A stretch of 64,000 nucleotides of DNA, taken from an uncultured Polaribacter sp. Lineage in GTDB: Bacteria; Bacteroidota; Bacteroidia; Flavobacteriales; Flavobacteriaceae. Each line of letters starts with the position of its first letter. Within the stretch, counting starts at the first letter, position 1. The stretch lies in contig NZ_CANNFH010000004.1 of NCBI RefSeq assembly GCF_947503875.1, positions 1-64,000 of the forward strand, written 5' to 3'. Shown here piece by piece: positions 1 to 9,907 of the stretch. The position numbers and the translations under genes are program-made. The notes beneath the pieces were generated by a model. That model made no database searches, was not told where the DNA came from, and was given only the letters and a program-made list of their open reading frames with translations.

Positions 1-345
1 CTTGATAAACTTCCTGTTAAAACATCACCTGTTTCTAAAGCTGGGTTTATGCTAAAGGTTAAAGCAGGATCTGATTCCCCATAAACCTTCGTTTTTGCCT
101 CTGCTGCTATGGCAATTGCTTTTGATGTAATTGTGAAATCTGCTCCTGTAAAGGTAATTGTATAATTCGCATTTGCTAAAGTTGAACTAATTGGATACGT
201 GCCTACATCTTCACCCATTGCTCTTGATAAACTTCCTGTTAAAACATCACCTGTTTCTAAAGCTGGGTTTATGCTAAAGGTTAAAGCAGGATCTGATTCG
301 CCATAAACCTTTGTTTTTGCCTCTGCTACTATGGCAATTGCTTTT
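1..345 (-). repeat. Tandem 222-bp repeat coding MBG_2 domains
   Basis: Bases 1-123 and 223-345 are almost identical (a few substitutions, for example near 79, 90 and 112 of the first copy), giving a period of exactly 222 bp or 74 residues. The repeats encode MBG_2-type domains of the giant surface protein. More copies may follow outside the window. The near-identity at nucleotide level suggests recent duplication or gene conversion. Confidence 0.9.
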
Positions 346-3300
346 GGTGTTATAGTTAATGTAATATCTTCAGAGATTTCTGCAAAATCTCCGTCTACAG
401 CTGAAGTTGCTCTTATAATTACTGTACCTGCATTACCTAAAGTTACTGTATTATTATTTATACCAGATAATGTTGCTGAACCTGTACCTCCTGAAACTAT
501 ACTGTAACTGATAGCTCCTGTAGAAGTAGTAGATGCATTTAATATAAAATCTGCGTCTCTGTATTCTTTGGTAATATCATTAAAAGTTAAAACGGAATTT
601 ACTTGTACAAAAAACTTACCCCATTCTACATCTGCTCTATAATCAGTTAAACTTGCTTGCGGTACAATAACATCTGTTATACTGTTGCTTAAAAAAGCCA
701 AAGTATTTAAAACAGGTGGTGTAGTAGCGTCTGCAAAAATGGTATTGATTCGATTAGAAGCAAAAGCCTGATTTTGAATGTTAGTGACCGAACTTGGTAG
801 TGTAATTTCTTCTAATTGGTTTCTAGAAAATGAACGTTCGTTAATTAGTGCTAAATTATTTGGTAGAGTTACACTGTTTAACGCATTAGATTGAAATGCT
901 GAAATTCCTATAGAAGTTACTGAATTTGGAAAATCAATAGACGTTATATTATTATTATTAAATGCAAAGTCTCCAATAGAAATTAAAGTGGTTGGCAGAT
1001 CTAGCGTAGTTAAGTTATTATTTGCAAAAGCGCTATCGCCAATAGTTGTTATGGTATTTGGTAACGTAAGACTATCTAAATTCTTTAAAAAAAAAGCCTT
1101 TTCTCCAATACTAGTTACGGCGTATACATTTCCATTATCTGTAATACTGGCAGGTAATATTATAGTAGTATCTCTACCTAGGTATGCCACTGCTTCAACT
1201 GTTAAAGGCGCAATACTAGAAGTAATTTTGTAAACTATACCATTACTAATAATGTCTGGCTCTATGATAGATTTAAAGTCGGTCCAACCTGCTGTATTAT
1301 ATGCTGCAGTTGTTCCAGATGGCACAAGCAAGGTAACATTTGTTCTTGCAAAAACACCAATTGCACTATTAAGATTTGTAGGGCTTGTGCTTGTAGATGT
1401 TATATTTTGTAAAGTTGTATTATCATCAAAACTCCTTCTACCTAAAGATGTAACAGAACTTGGTAGTGTTATATTGCTCAGGTTATTAAATCTAAACGAT
1501 TCGTCACTGATGGTAGTTACAGAATTTGGCACAATTAACTCTTCAATTTCATTAAAATAAAAAGACCTAAAACCAATATTTACAAGCGTATTAGGTAAAT
1601 TTAATTCTACAATTTGATTATCTCTAAAAGCTTCTGAATCTAATGTCTGAATACCTTCTGGTAAGGTTAGATTTACAAATTTATTATCTCTAAAAGCTCT
1701 TCCACCAATGGTATTTACTGTGCTAGGAAAAGTAAAGTTTGCCAACTCATTACTTTCAAATAAACCTTCTGGAATTGTAGTAACACTATTTAACATTGTA
1801 ACATTTGTTAATAAGTTATTACTAAAAGCATAAGTACCTAAAGTAGTTACAGAACTTGGTATAATAACACTAGTTAATTTATTACTAGAAAAGGCAGTTT
1901 GACCTATAGAAACCAAAGTATTTGGTAATGTAAGGCTATTAATTTCGTTGCTAGAAAAAGCAGAAGAACCAATAGCAATAATAGTGCTTGGGATTGTTAG
2001 TGCTGTTAACTTATTGTTGCTAAACACATTATTACCTATGGTAGTCATAGCTGTAGAAAAGCTTATTGTAGCAATTTCATTTTCTGCAAAAGCTTCACTA
2101 CCTATGGTAACTACAGAGTTGGGTAATATTAAATTGGTTATTTTATTTTCTAAAAATGCGTCTGATTCTATTGAGGTTACTGAATCTGGAATGGTCACTC
2201 CTGCTAACTCTAAATCTTCAAAAGCACTTTCAGCAATAGTAGTAACTGCATAAGTATCTCCATTTAAAACAGTACTTTCAGGAATTACTGGTGTCTTGCT
2301 AGTACCTGTATAACCAATTAATTTTACTGCTAGTGGAGTTGCTCCTTCAATAGTTTCGAATATGAAATCTTCATCAATTATCTCTGGCTCCAAAATTGTT
2401 CTAAAACGATTCCATCTTTGTGAAATATGATCAGCAGTTGTTCCTTTAGGAACAATTAAAACAGCATCTCTAGCGTTGAGACCTAAAGCATCATTAAAAC
2501 GGATTGGATTTATAAACTCTGAAGTGACTTTGGTAATTGGGTTCTCACTAAAGATATCATCATCTAAAGAAGTAATTGTATTAGGAATTGTAATACTAGT
2601 AAGCAAATTTTGTCTAAAAACGTTTTCTTCTAACTCTCTTAACGTACTTGGTAAAATAAGATTGGCTATTTTATTCTTTTCAAATGCACTTCTTTCAATT
2701 CTAGTTACAGAAGCAGGTATGGTAATAGCGGTTAGCAAATTCTCTTCAAACAAGCTAGACTTAATTTCTGTTAGCGTATTAGGGATGTTGGCACTTGTAA
2801 TTAAATTTTCTCTAAACACTCTATTTCCTAAAAAAGTTATAGAATTTGGTAAGTTAACTAAGGTTAACTTATTTCTTTGAAAAGCATCATCTTCTATTCT
2901 TAATAAGCCATTTGGTATTGTAATATTTGTTAATAAATTGTCTCGAAACGCAACACTTTCAATTGTAGTAACCGTATTAGGTATTGTGATACTTGTTAAT
3001 TTATTATTAGCAAATAAACCACTAGGTATTGTTGTTAAATTGGTGGGTAGGTTTGCGCTTACTAGCTCATTACTTGCAAAAGCACTATTTTCTAAAACAC
3101 TTACAGTATTTGGTATATTTATTGTTGTTAATTGATTGTTAACAAACGCACTCATTCCTATTTTAGTTAAATTTGGTGGTAAGGTAATACTTGTTAATTG
3201 GTTATTTCTAAAGGCGCTCTCTTCAATATTCACCACAGTATTTGGTATAGTAACTGAAGTTAATGAGTTAGATAAAAAAGTACTCCTACCAATACCAGTA

Positions 3301-6300
3301 ACAGCATATGTATTGCCTAAAATAGTAACGCTACTAGGTATAACCACTGTAGTGTTTGTGCCTGTATAATCCTGTGTTTCTACGGTTAAAGGTGCTGTAC
3401 TTGAGGTTACTCTGTACGAAATATCATTTATAGTTATGCGTTGTTCTTCAATTTCACTAAATCCTGTCCAATTAGCTGTAGTATAGGTATTTGTAGTTGC
3501 TGCAGGTATAAAAAGACGAATATTGCTTCTATTTGTAATTGCATTTGCTGGCAAAATAGCGGGTGTATTGGTTCTAGAAAAAACACTTCTTAAATTAGAA
3601 TTACTATCAAAAGCATTAGATCCTATGGTTACCTCATTTTCGCTAGATATATCCAAAAATGTAAAGGTATTATTAGCGAAAGCAAAATCTCCAATACTAT
3701 TTACTTTTTTAGGGATAAATAATGTATTTCTTAAGCTATTATTTTGAAATGCACCATTACCTATAGATTCTAAAGCAGGTACAACTGGTTCAGTTCCCAT
3801 TTGTCCTGGACCATCATCATCATCTTCCCCAAAATTATTGCCAGAACTAATTCTAAAATCACGAATATTATTGTCTTTAAATGCCTCTGCTTTAATAGTT
3901 ACAATTGTATTTGGTATTGTAACTGCATTAGATAAAAATTTAGCTTTAAATGCACCAGAACCAATTGATGTTACAGTATACGTGTTACCAGAATTAGTAA
4001 CAGTTTCTGGTATAGTTAAACCACCACTTTGCCCGGCGTAATTAATAGCTTCTACGGTTAAAGGTGCTGTAGAAGATGTAATTTTATATAAAATATTATC
4101 AACAACAAAATCCAATTCAGTTACAGACTTAAAACCTGTCCAACCTGCAGCTACGTATGCCGCAGTTGTGCCAAAAGGTATTATTAAATCTATCTCACTT
4201 TTATTAAATACGCCTGCATTTAAAGTTGCTGGTGTTGTACTATTTGATCTTACAGAGGTGACAGCAGCATTTTTAAAAGCCTCGTTACCTAATGCAGTAA
4301 TACTAGCAGGTAATGTAACTGAAACAATAGCACTATCTTCAAAAGCATTTGCACCTACACCAGTAACAGCATAGGTATTATTGTTATTATCTGTTGTGGT
4401 TTCTGGTATAACTAAATTTGTATTAAAATTAAAAAAGGCAACAGCTTCAGCCGTTAATGGTGCAGTTGCAGACGTTACCCTATAGCCAATATTATTTCTT
4501 GTAAAGCCCTCTAAACCAAAAGACCATGTTGTATTATCTGTAATACCAACAAAATTTTTATCAGTACTATCTTTAAAAGCTGTAGAAGGAATATTTATAT
4601 AATAATTTCCACCATTCTGTAAAACAAGTCTTGGTGTAATAGTAACTTTTTCATTTTCTACAACAACATTATCACCCAAAACATCAATAAATTCTAGCGT
4701 ATTAAAACTTGAAAAATCTGCATTATGTATAGTTATAAAACCTGTGCCTTTAGTAACATTATCACTAAAAGTAATTTCTAAATCTCCATTAAAATTAACA
4801 TTTACATCATTATTTGCGGGTAACAAACTAACAATATCAAATGATTTTTGAGCAATTGTAAAATACACATTGTTTGCAGTTGCAATATTATTAAAAGTAA
4901 TGGTATCTCCATTTATAGCACTTGCAGCATAGTTTGTGGTACCTGTTGTAAAATCTGCATCTGTACTTACTAATAGTTGATAATCTGCTAAAACATCAGA
5001 ATTTCCTGAAATTTCTAAACTAATGCTAATATCAGTTAAAGCACCCGTTTTTTGCATTTTCCAAACTCTGTTTGAAGTTTGTAAAGCTGTTGGAGAATTT
5101 GTTGCCGAAAAAGCATGCACTATATCATTATTTCCAACAGCAATGGCATTCATATCTGCAATTGCACCTGTTTTTTCTATAGTTACTATGGCATCACCAT
5201 TTTCACTTTTAGATTTTGGTTGCTCTAAATCGTTACCAGAATCTTTTGCAATTACTGTAATATCATTGTAATAAGTGGCGTTTTCTGAAGCATCCCAAAA
5301 AATAGTTGCACCATCACTTGCAACATAATCTCCTGCTGTACCGCCATCAGAATTATCTAAAGTTAAACCGTATTTAATTGCTAAATAAGAATAAATCTTG
5401 TCAAGTTCTGCATTGGTTAAAGTTGAATTGTACACAATTACCTCTGCAATATCGCCTTGAAATGCTCTTGTAGTGTTAAATCCAATTCCTAAAAAACTAC
5501 TAGTAAAACCAGTTAAAGTTGCAGTATTGTTATCTGAACCCTGAACTAAGTTTCCTGCTTTTAACTCGGAAATTGCTCTACCAACGGTAGTATCTAAACT
5601 TCCCCTTAAAATTACTGGCGTAATTTCTGGCGCATTAAATCCGTTAGAAATAGGTACATTTAAATCGTTTGCAAAATGTGCCAATTGTAAAACTTGATTA
5701 CCATTGTAACCAAAATGCAAACCTCTGTTGGCTGCTGGCCCACCTGTACCTAACAAATTATTAGCACTTTTGCTACTTGTTCTTTTAGAAACTGCAATAA
5801 AATTATAATTGTTATTATCTATACCAGACAAATCAATTCTAAAAAACTGATTTCCTGTACCATCAAAAGTTACTGCTGGGTTAAAATTAATACTATTCGC
5901 TTGTATTGGTGCTCCTTCTGGTGTAGATGTTGTTGCAAACGTAGATTGATCTACCCAAGCTGTAACCTCATTAGATGCATTTTTAGTTAAACCATCATTA
6001 GCTTTGTACCATTGTTGTAAACCAGATGTGGCAACATCAAATTTTATAATGGTCGTTTGTGTATTTGGTGTGCTTTCATCGTCTTCTGCTACAATATATA
6101 AATCGTAAGCAGTTGCTCCTGTTAAACCAGAAATACTAAAATTGTCTGTAAAAGGTGCGGTGGTTATGGTTGCATTTCCGCTTTTTACTGGGGTTGCACC
6201 TGCACTTGCAGTTCCTGCTTTTATTTCGGAAATAGTTGGTACAGTTGCACCATCTGCAACTAAAACATAATGTACTCTACCTGCTTCATCTATATCAAAT

Positions 6301-7271
6301 GATAAACTAAATTCTGTTTGTTGTATGTTGGAAATTGATGGTGTGCTGTTTTCAAAAACTGGTGGAGTGGTATCAATAGTTCTTGCATCTAATTTAAGAG
6401 GATTATCTTGCAAAACAAGATCTACTGTTGCGTCTTCTGCAACAACATAAATATCATAATTTGCACCAGGTATTAAACTTGTAAAATTAATTGTATTTGT
6501 AAATGTTGCGTTATTAGTAACTTCTGAGCCAGAAGTAATAGCTGTAGCTCCAGAATTTCCTGTACCAGCTTTAACCTCTGCAGAAGTTGGGGCTGTAGCA
6601 CCATCAGGAAGTATTACGTAGTAGATTGTACCAGCCTCATTTAAATCTGTATTTAATGTAAAACTGCTTTCTGTAATATTCGTAAAAGTTGGTGTACTTT
6701 CAAAAAAAGGTTGAAAAATTTGTGCTGTTGTTGCCTGAGCAGTTTCATCATAAGTGGTATGATTAATTGGTCTAAATTCATATGTTGCACCTAAAGATAC
6801 GTTATTGGTAGTTTTAAAAACAAATTCTATTTCATAGGCTTGATTCTTTCCTATCCTTAAAGATCCTGCTGATTTAGATGAAATTATTGTAGAATAGTCA
6901 GAACTAAAAAAATCAGGTTTATTACTTATTTGTTGTGATGTAACATCTCCGTTATTAACATTATTAGAGGCACTAAAAACAAAATCGTTATTTGTAGTAT
7001 TGTCTATAACTGTCCATGTGCTTTCTGTAGTTTTTTTGTATTCTAAATCGGGTATCTTAAAATCACTACCGGATCCTATTTCTTGAACACTAAACCTTAG
7101 CCTTATTAGATTTTCATCTTTAATTGTAATGGGTGTATTAACATTTGCTTTCCAACTAGCAGTGGTCTGGTTTCCATCATCATTTCTCCATCTGTAGTTA
7201 TTAACAACGGTATTTGCAAAAGCCGTAATACTAATAAATAGTAGTAGTAAAATAGTAATGTTTTTTTTCAT
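1..7271 (-). CDS. Giant secreted BspA-type leucine-rich repeat surface protein (3' end outside window)
   Basis: Open without a stop from ATG at 7271 to the window edge, so at least 2423 residues; the C-terminus is missing. Order of segments: signal peptide (residues 1-19, ending AFA), two Fn3-like sandwiches (about 194-290 and 307-405), a LamG/concanavalin-like region (410-650), an SbsA-like Big_5 domain (810-910), five BspA/LRR_5 modules (920-2207, about three dozen 23-residue units of the type AFxxNxLTxITIPNxVTxI), an Ig-like stretch and MBG_2 repeats (KVYGESDPALTF). Each LRR module has a head (APLTVEA) and a cap (GTTAAYxxAGWTGF). In this family such proteins are secreted, usually by type IX secretion through a C-terminal sorting domain; that part cannot be seen. 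Role inferred as adhesion or binding. It starts 11 bases after the lnt stop, so the two are probably co-transcribed. Confidence 0.9.
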   Translation of the reverse strand, partial: MKKNITILLLLFISITAFANTVVNNYRWRNDDGNQTTASWKANVNTPITIKDENLIRLRFSVQEIGSGSDFKIPDLEYKKTTESTWTVIDNTTNNDFVFSASNNVNNGDVTSQQISNKPDFFSSDYSTIISSKSAGSLRIGKNQAYEIEFVFKTTNNVSLGATYEFRPINHTTYDETAQATTAQIFQPFFESTPTFTNITESSFTLNTDLNEAGTIYYVILPDGATAPTSAEVKAGTGNSGATAITSGSEVTNNATFTNTINFTSLIPGANYDIYVVAEDATVDLVLQDNPLKLDARTIDTTPPVFENSTPSISNIQQTEFSLSFDIDEAGRVHYVLVADGATVPTISEIKAGTASAGATPVKSGNATITTAPFTDNFSISGLTGATAYDLYIVAEDDESTPNTQTTIIKFDVATSGLQQWYKANDGLTKNASNEVTAWVDQSTFATTSTPEGAPIQANSINFNPAVTFDGTGNQFFRIDLSGIDNNNYNFIAVSKRTSSKSANNLLGTGGPAANRGLHFGYNGNQVLQLAHFANDLNVPISNGFNAPEITPVILRGSLDTTVGRAISELKAGNLVQGSDNNTATLTGFTSSFLGIGFNTTRAFQGDIAEVIVYNSTLTNAELDKIYSYLAIKYGLTLDNSDGGTAGDYVASDGATIFWDASENATYYNDITVIAKDSGNDLEQPKSKSENGDAIVTIEKTGAIADMNAIAVGNNDIVHAFSATNSPTALQTSNRVWKMQKTGALTDISISLEISGNSDVLADYQLLVSTDADFTTGTTNYAASAINGDTITFNNIATANNVYFTIAQKSFDIVSLLPANNDVNVNFNGDLEITFSDNVTKGTGFITIHNADFSSFNTLEFIDVLGDNVVVENEKVTITPRLVLQNGGNYYINIPSTAFKDSTDKNFVGITDNTTWSFGLEGFTRNNIGYRVTSATAPLTAEAVAFFNFNTNLVIPETTTDNNNNTYAVTGVGANAFEDSAIVSVTLPASITALGNEAFKNAAVTSVRSNSTTPATLNAGVFNKSEIDLIIPFGTTAAYVAAGWTGFKSVTELDFVVDNILYKITSSTAPLTVEAINYAGQSGGLTIPETVTNSGNTYTVTSIGSGAFKAKFLSNAVTIPNTIVTIKAEAFKDNNIRDFRISSGNNFGEDDDDGPGQMGTEPVVPALESIGNGAFQNNSLRNTLFIPKKVNSIGDFAFANNTFTFLDISSENEVTIGSNAFDSNSNLRSVFSRTNTPAILPANAITNRSNIRLFIPAATTNTYTTANWTGFSEIEEQRITINDISYRVTSSTAPLTVETQDYTGTNTTVVIPSSVTILGNTYAVTGIGRSTFLSNSLTSVTIPNTVVNIEESAFRNNQLTSITLPPNLTKIGMSAFVNNQLTTINIPNTVSVLENSAFASNELVSANLPTNLTTIPSGLFANNKLTSITIPNTVTTIESVAFRDNLLTNITIPNGLLRIEDDAFQRNKLTLVNLPNSITFLGNRVFRENLITSANIPNTLTEIKSSLFEENLLTAITIPASVTRIERSAFEKNKIANLILPSTLRELEENVFRQNLLTSITIPNTITSLDDDIFSENPITKVTSEFINPIRFNDALGLNARDAVLIVPKGTTADHISQRWNRFRTILEPEIIDEDFIFETIEGATPLAVKLIGYTGTSKTPVIPESTVLNGDTYAVTTIAESAFEDLELAGVTIPDSVTSIESDAFLENKITNLILPNSVVTIGSEAFAENEIATISFSTAMTTIGNNVFSNNKLTALTIPSTIIAIGSSAFSSNEINSLTLPNTLVSIGQTAFSSNKLTSVIIPSSVTTLGTYAFSNNLLTNVTMLNSVTTIPEGLFESNELANFTFPSTVNTIGGRAFRDNKFVNLTLPEGIQTLDSEAFRDNQIVELNLPNTLVNIGFRSFYFNEIEELIVPNSVTTISDESFRFNNLSNITLPSSVTSLGRRSFDDNTTLQNITSTSTSPTNLNSAIGVFARTNVTLLVPSGTTAAYNTAGWTDFKSIIEPDIISNGIVYKITSSIAPLTVEAVAYLGRDTTIILPASITDNGNVYAVTSIGEKAFFLKNLDSLTLPNTITTIGDSAFANNNLTTLDLPTTLISIGDFAFNNNNITSIDFPNSVTSIGISAFQSNALNSVTLPNNLALINERSFSRNQLEEITLPSSVTNIQNQAFASNRINTIFADATTPPVLNTLAFLSNSITDVIVPQASLTDYRADVEWGKFFVQVNSVLTFNDITKEYRDADFILNASTTSTGAISYSIVSGGTGSATLSGINNNTVTLGNAGTVIIRATSAVDGDFAEISEDITLTITPKAIAIVAEAKTKVYGESDPALTFSINPALETGDVLTGSLSRAMGEDVGTYPISSTLANANYTITFTGADFTITSKAIAIAAEAKTKVYGESDPALTFSINPALETGDVLTGSLS

Positions 7272-7282
7272 GAGTAGTCAGT

Positions 7283-8830
7283 TTAATTTGATATTGGTAT
7301 TTTTTTGTTACTGTTTATGAGATTGTTCTTATTCAACATTGTAATCATAAATAAAAAGATGATTAAAAGTATAGCAAATAAATAAGGAAATCTAGTTTGG
7401 AATGTAGTTGAGTTGTTTGGTTCTATATTTCCTGTAATGATGCTCTTATAGTCTTTTTTAGATAGTTTTAAAATTTCTCCTGTACTTTTTATAATTGCAT
7501 TATAACCTGTATTATTACTTACAACCATATCTTTTCTGGTAATTACACTCAATAATCTAGATTGATAAAGGTGATGCCTTGTAATGTAAGTATCTTTAAA
7601 CCAACTATCATTACTGGTATTAAAAAAGAAATTTGCTCCATTTTTTGCTTGCTGTATTGCATGAGAAGCTACAACACTTTCATTACAAATTAAAACACCT
7701 GCTTTACCATAAGGCGTATTAAACAATTGATTTTTTTCTTTTGTTTTTTCAACAATATAATTGCTATTATGAGCAAAAGGTGCTACCAGATTTGCAATTG
7801 GACTTTCTATACCTTTTATTAAAATTTCTTTTTGATACGAACCAAGTTCTTTGCCCTCTTTAAAATAAAATACTTTGTTCTTAACAATAGTGTCTTTTAA
7901 ATTTTGCGTACTATTCAATCCTAATACTAAAGCTGTGTCCGGATTTAATCTTTTATGAAATTCATTCAATAAATCATCTTTACCAAAATAAGTCCAAGGA
8001 AATGCTGATTCTGGAAAAATGACAAAATCTGGCTTTTCTTGATTTACTTGCGCTATTAATTGAAAATAATCTGTTGCCAATTGATTGACTTTATTTTGAT
8101 TCCAAAAGTCTTTTGTACTAAAATTACCAGATACACTAGATACTTTAAAAGTTTTTTTTGAATTTAAAGGAGATAAAAAAGATTTTAAAAGAAAACCTCC
8201 TGAAAAAAGTACAAATACAAAAACTAAAGAAACAACGGCATATTTTTTTTTCTGATTAAAAATAGCACTTGCTAAAAAAGCATTTATAAGTATTACAAAA
8301 AAAGTAAGTAACGCTGTACCTCCTAAACTAGCCCATTGTATTGAAAATATATTTTTAGATAATACTGTGCCAAATTGATGTGCATGAAAAGGATACGCTA
8401 TTAAAATTATTGGTAAAAACATTTCTAACAAAGACCAAACACTTGCTACTACAATAGATTGCAACCATAAATATTTGCTGCTTTTGGTAGTTTTAAAAGC
8501 AAAGGATACACAAGCAAAAAGTAAACCATAAAAAATTGCTATACATACAATACTAAGTACAATAAAACCAATGGCTAAAAATATTGATTCATCTTCTGTA
8601 TAAGCAACAAAGCTAGAAAACATCCAATAATAAAGTGAGGTAGCTAAAACTACACCAAACAAAATACCATTAGCAATATTTTTTGAGGTAGTCGATTTAT
8701 AAATTACATAAAGTGTAGGGACTAAACTTACAAATAACAACAAATAATTTAAGTACATTAATGCAAAAATGCTTACAACAGAAGAAGCTATAACTAGTAT
8801 AAAATTATTTTGAAGTAACTTTTTTAACAT
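7283..8830 (-). CDS. lnt: Apolipoprotein N-acyltransferase (Lnt)
   Basis: 515 residues, the usual Lnt length. Transfers a third acyl chain from phospholipid to the N-terminal cysteine of lipoproteins, in the inner membrane. About six hydrophobic segments cover residues 10-215, followed by a nitrilase-fold domain with all three catalytic positions: E274 in FPESAFPW, K334 in SYQKEIL, C382 in VLICNESV; the motif TSNDSWF also fits the family. A C-terminal membrane segment lies near 485-505. It is followed after 11 bases by the giant surface protein gene. The region between the catalytic K and the lid (LIKGIESP rather than LVPFGE) is divergent, so it may be a specialised paralogue, but the fold assignment is firm. 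Confidence 0.85.
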   Translation of the reverse strand: MLKKLLQNNFILVIASSVVSIFALMYLNYLLLFVSLVPTLYVIYKSTTSKNIANGILFGVVLATSLYYWMFSSFVAYTEDESIFLAIGFIVLSIVCIAIFYGLLFACVSFAFKTTKSSKYLWLQSIVVASVWSLLEMFLPIILIAYPFHAHQFGTVLSKNIFSIQWASLGGTALLTFFVILINAFLASAIFNQKKKYAVVSLVFVFVLFSGGFLLKSFLSPLNSKKTFKVSSVSGNFSTKDFWNQNKVNQLATDYFQLIAQVNQEKPDFVIFPESAFPWTYFGKDDLLNEFHKRLNPDTALVLGLNSTQNLKDTIVKNKVFYFKEGKELGSYQKEILIKGIESPIANLVAPFAHNSNYIVEKTKEKNQLFNTPYGKAGVLICNESVVASHAIQQAKNGANFFFNTSNDSWFKDTYITRHHLYQSRLLSVITRKDMVVSNNTGYNAIIKSTGEILKLSKKDYKSIITGNIEPNNSTTFQTRFPYLFAILLIIFLFMITMLNKNNLINSNKKIPISN

Positions 8831-8957
8831 ATAATAATTACCAATTTTGCCTTATTAAAATAATATCTTTTTAATAATTGCGTTGCAACAATTGCATTTT
8901 AGCGAAAGAGGGAATTAAAAAACAAAAATAAAAACCAAAAAATGAAAAGTACTGTAA

Positions 8958-8980
8958 ATTTGAGACATTTTTGTCTCAAA
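8958..8980 (-). terminator. Hairpin downstream of the AraC-type gene
   Basis: A perfect inverted repeat (TTTGAGACA / TGTCTCAAA, 4-5 base loop) lies 27 bases after the stop of the regulator gene. The T-run after it on the minus strand is short, so terminator function is only probable. The rest of 8831-9006 holds no gene that I can see. Confidence 0.4.
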
Positions 8981-9006
8981 AAACAAAAACAGGTATTTAT
9001 ACGGGG

Positions 9007-9819
9007 TTATTTTTTCTTAACATATGCTCTAGATAAGCCATTAGTTAACAACAGATTATTATCATTTTTATAAGACTTGATACTTTGTCCTAAAAATTTC
9101 TTAAAATCTTTTTCAAAATGTGAATGGTCGTAATAATTGTATTGTACTACCAAGTCGGCTAAAGAGGCAAATTGATTCTTTTCTAGCTCTCTTATCACAT
9201 AATTAAAACGCACTAAACAGATGTAATGGTAAGGACTTGCACCTACTTCTTTATTAAAAATTCTTTCAATTGTTTTGGTAGAATACGGAAAAACCTCAGA
9301 GAGTTCTTCTACTGCCAACATTCCTTTTTTGTTTAAAATGTACTGTACAATTTCTACAGACGGTAATAAGGCACTCCAATCTCTGTAATAATCTCTTAGA
9401 TGATGATCTGCAATTTTAGTAATTTCTTCAATAGCGTTTACTTCTCTTAAAGTGCTATATAAGCTACTAATAACCTCTTCTTCTACATATAAAGAAAGAT
9501 CTACAAACGTATTTCTATTTTTTTTAGAATGAATTTTAGTTACGTTATGCAATATGTGGTTTGGCAACTCAAAAGACAACCAAGAGCTGTTTTTGTAGGC
9601 TTTTACGGTAAAAAAATCTCCTGTACCTTTAATAAAAACTTCAGGCACTTCTACTTTTTTACCTTTATAATTAAAAGCTTCTATGTTGCCATAACGCAAC
9701 ATAATATAAGTATAGCCATAATCGCTAATTAATTGAGAAGACATGTCTTCTTTATAATTGATCCGCGTTACATCTTTGTAAAAAGAATGCCTAAAGTCTT
9801 TTTTATTTATAAACTCCAT
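9007..9819 (-). CDS. AraC-family transcriptional regulator
   Basis: 270 residues. The N-terminal half looks like the DUF6597-type sensor domain found in AraC regulators (VPEVFIKGTGDFFTVKAY around 58-75); the C-terminal half is an HTH_18 domain with two helix-turn-helix units: SEVFPYSTKTIERIF near 180 and QYNYYDHSHFEKDFKKFLG near 230. It is transcribed away from an alpha/beta hydrolase gene with 88 bases between them, so the hydrolase is a likely target. A -7 like box (TAAATTTG on the minus strand, bases 9878-9885) lies 59 bases upstream. Ligand unknown. Confidence 0.85.
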   Translation of the reverse strand: MEFINKKDFRHSFYKDVTRINYKEDMSSQLISDYGYTYIMLRYGNIEAFNYKGKKVEVPEVFIKGTGDFFTVKAYKNSSWLSFELPNHILHNVTKIHSKKNRNTFVDLSLYVEEEVISSLYSTLREVNAIEEITKIADHHLRDYYRDWSALLPSVEIVQYILNKKGMLAVEELSEVFPYSTKTIERIFNKEVGASPYHYICLVRFNYVIRELEKNQFASLADLVVQYNYYDHSHFEKDFKKFLGQSIKSYKNDNNLLLTNGLSRAYVKKK

Positions 9820-9907
9820 TTGGTTAGAAAACGTAAAAATACTAGAATAAAAAGATAGGATTGCTGTAAATTTCCGACAAATTTAAAAATTAAATAAACT
9901 TTATAAA

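Noticed and set aside
1-345. CRISPR-like direct repeats
   Set aside because: The repeats are long coding tandem units with open frame, not short repeats with unique spacers.
988-5271. Many plus-strand open frames of 60-130 codons
   Set aside because: They are antisense to the giant LRR protein frame, follow its repeat periodicity and resemble no protein; shadows of its codon use.
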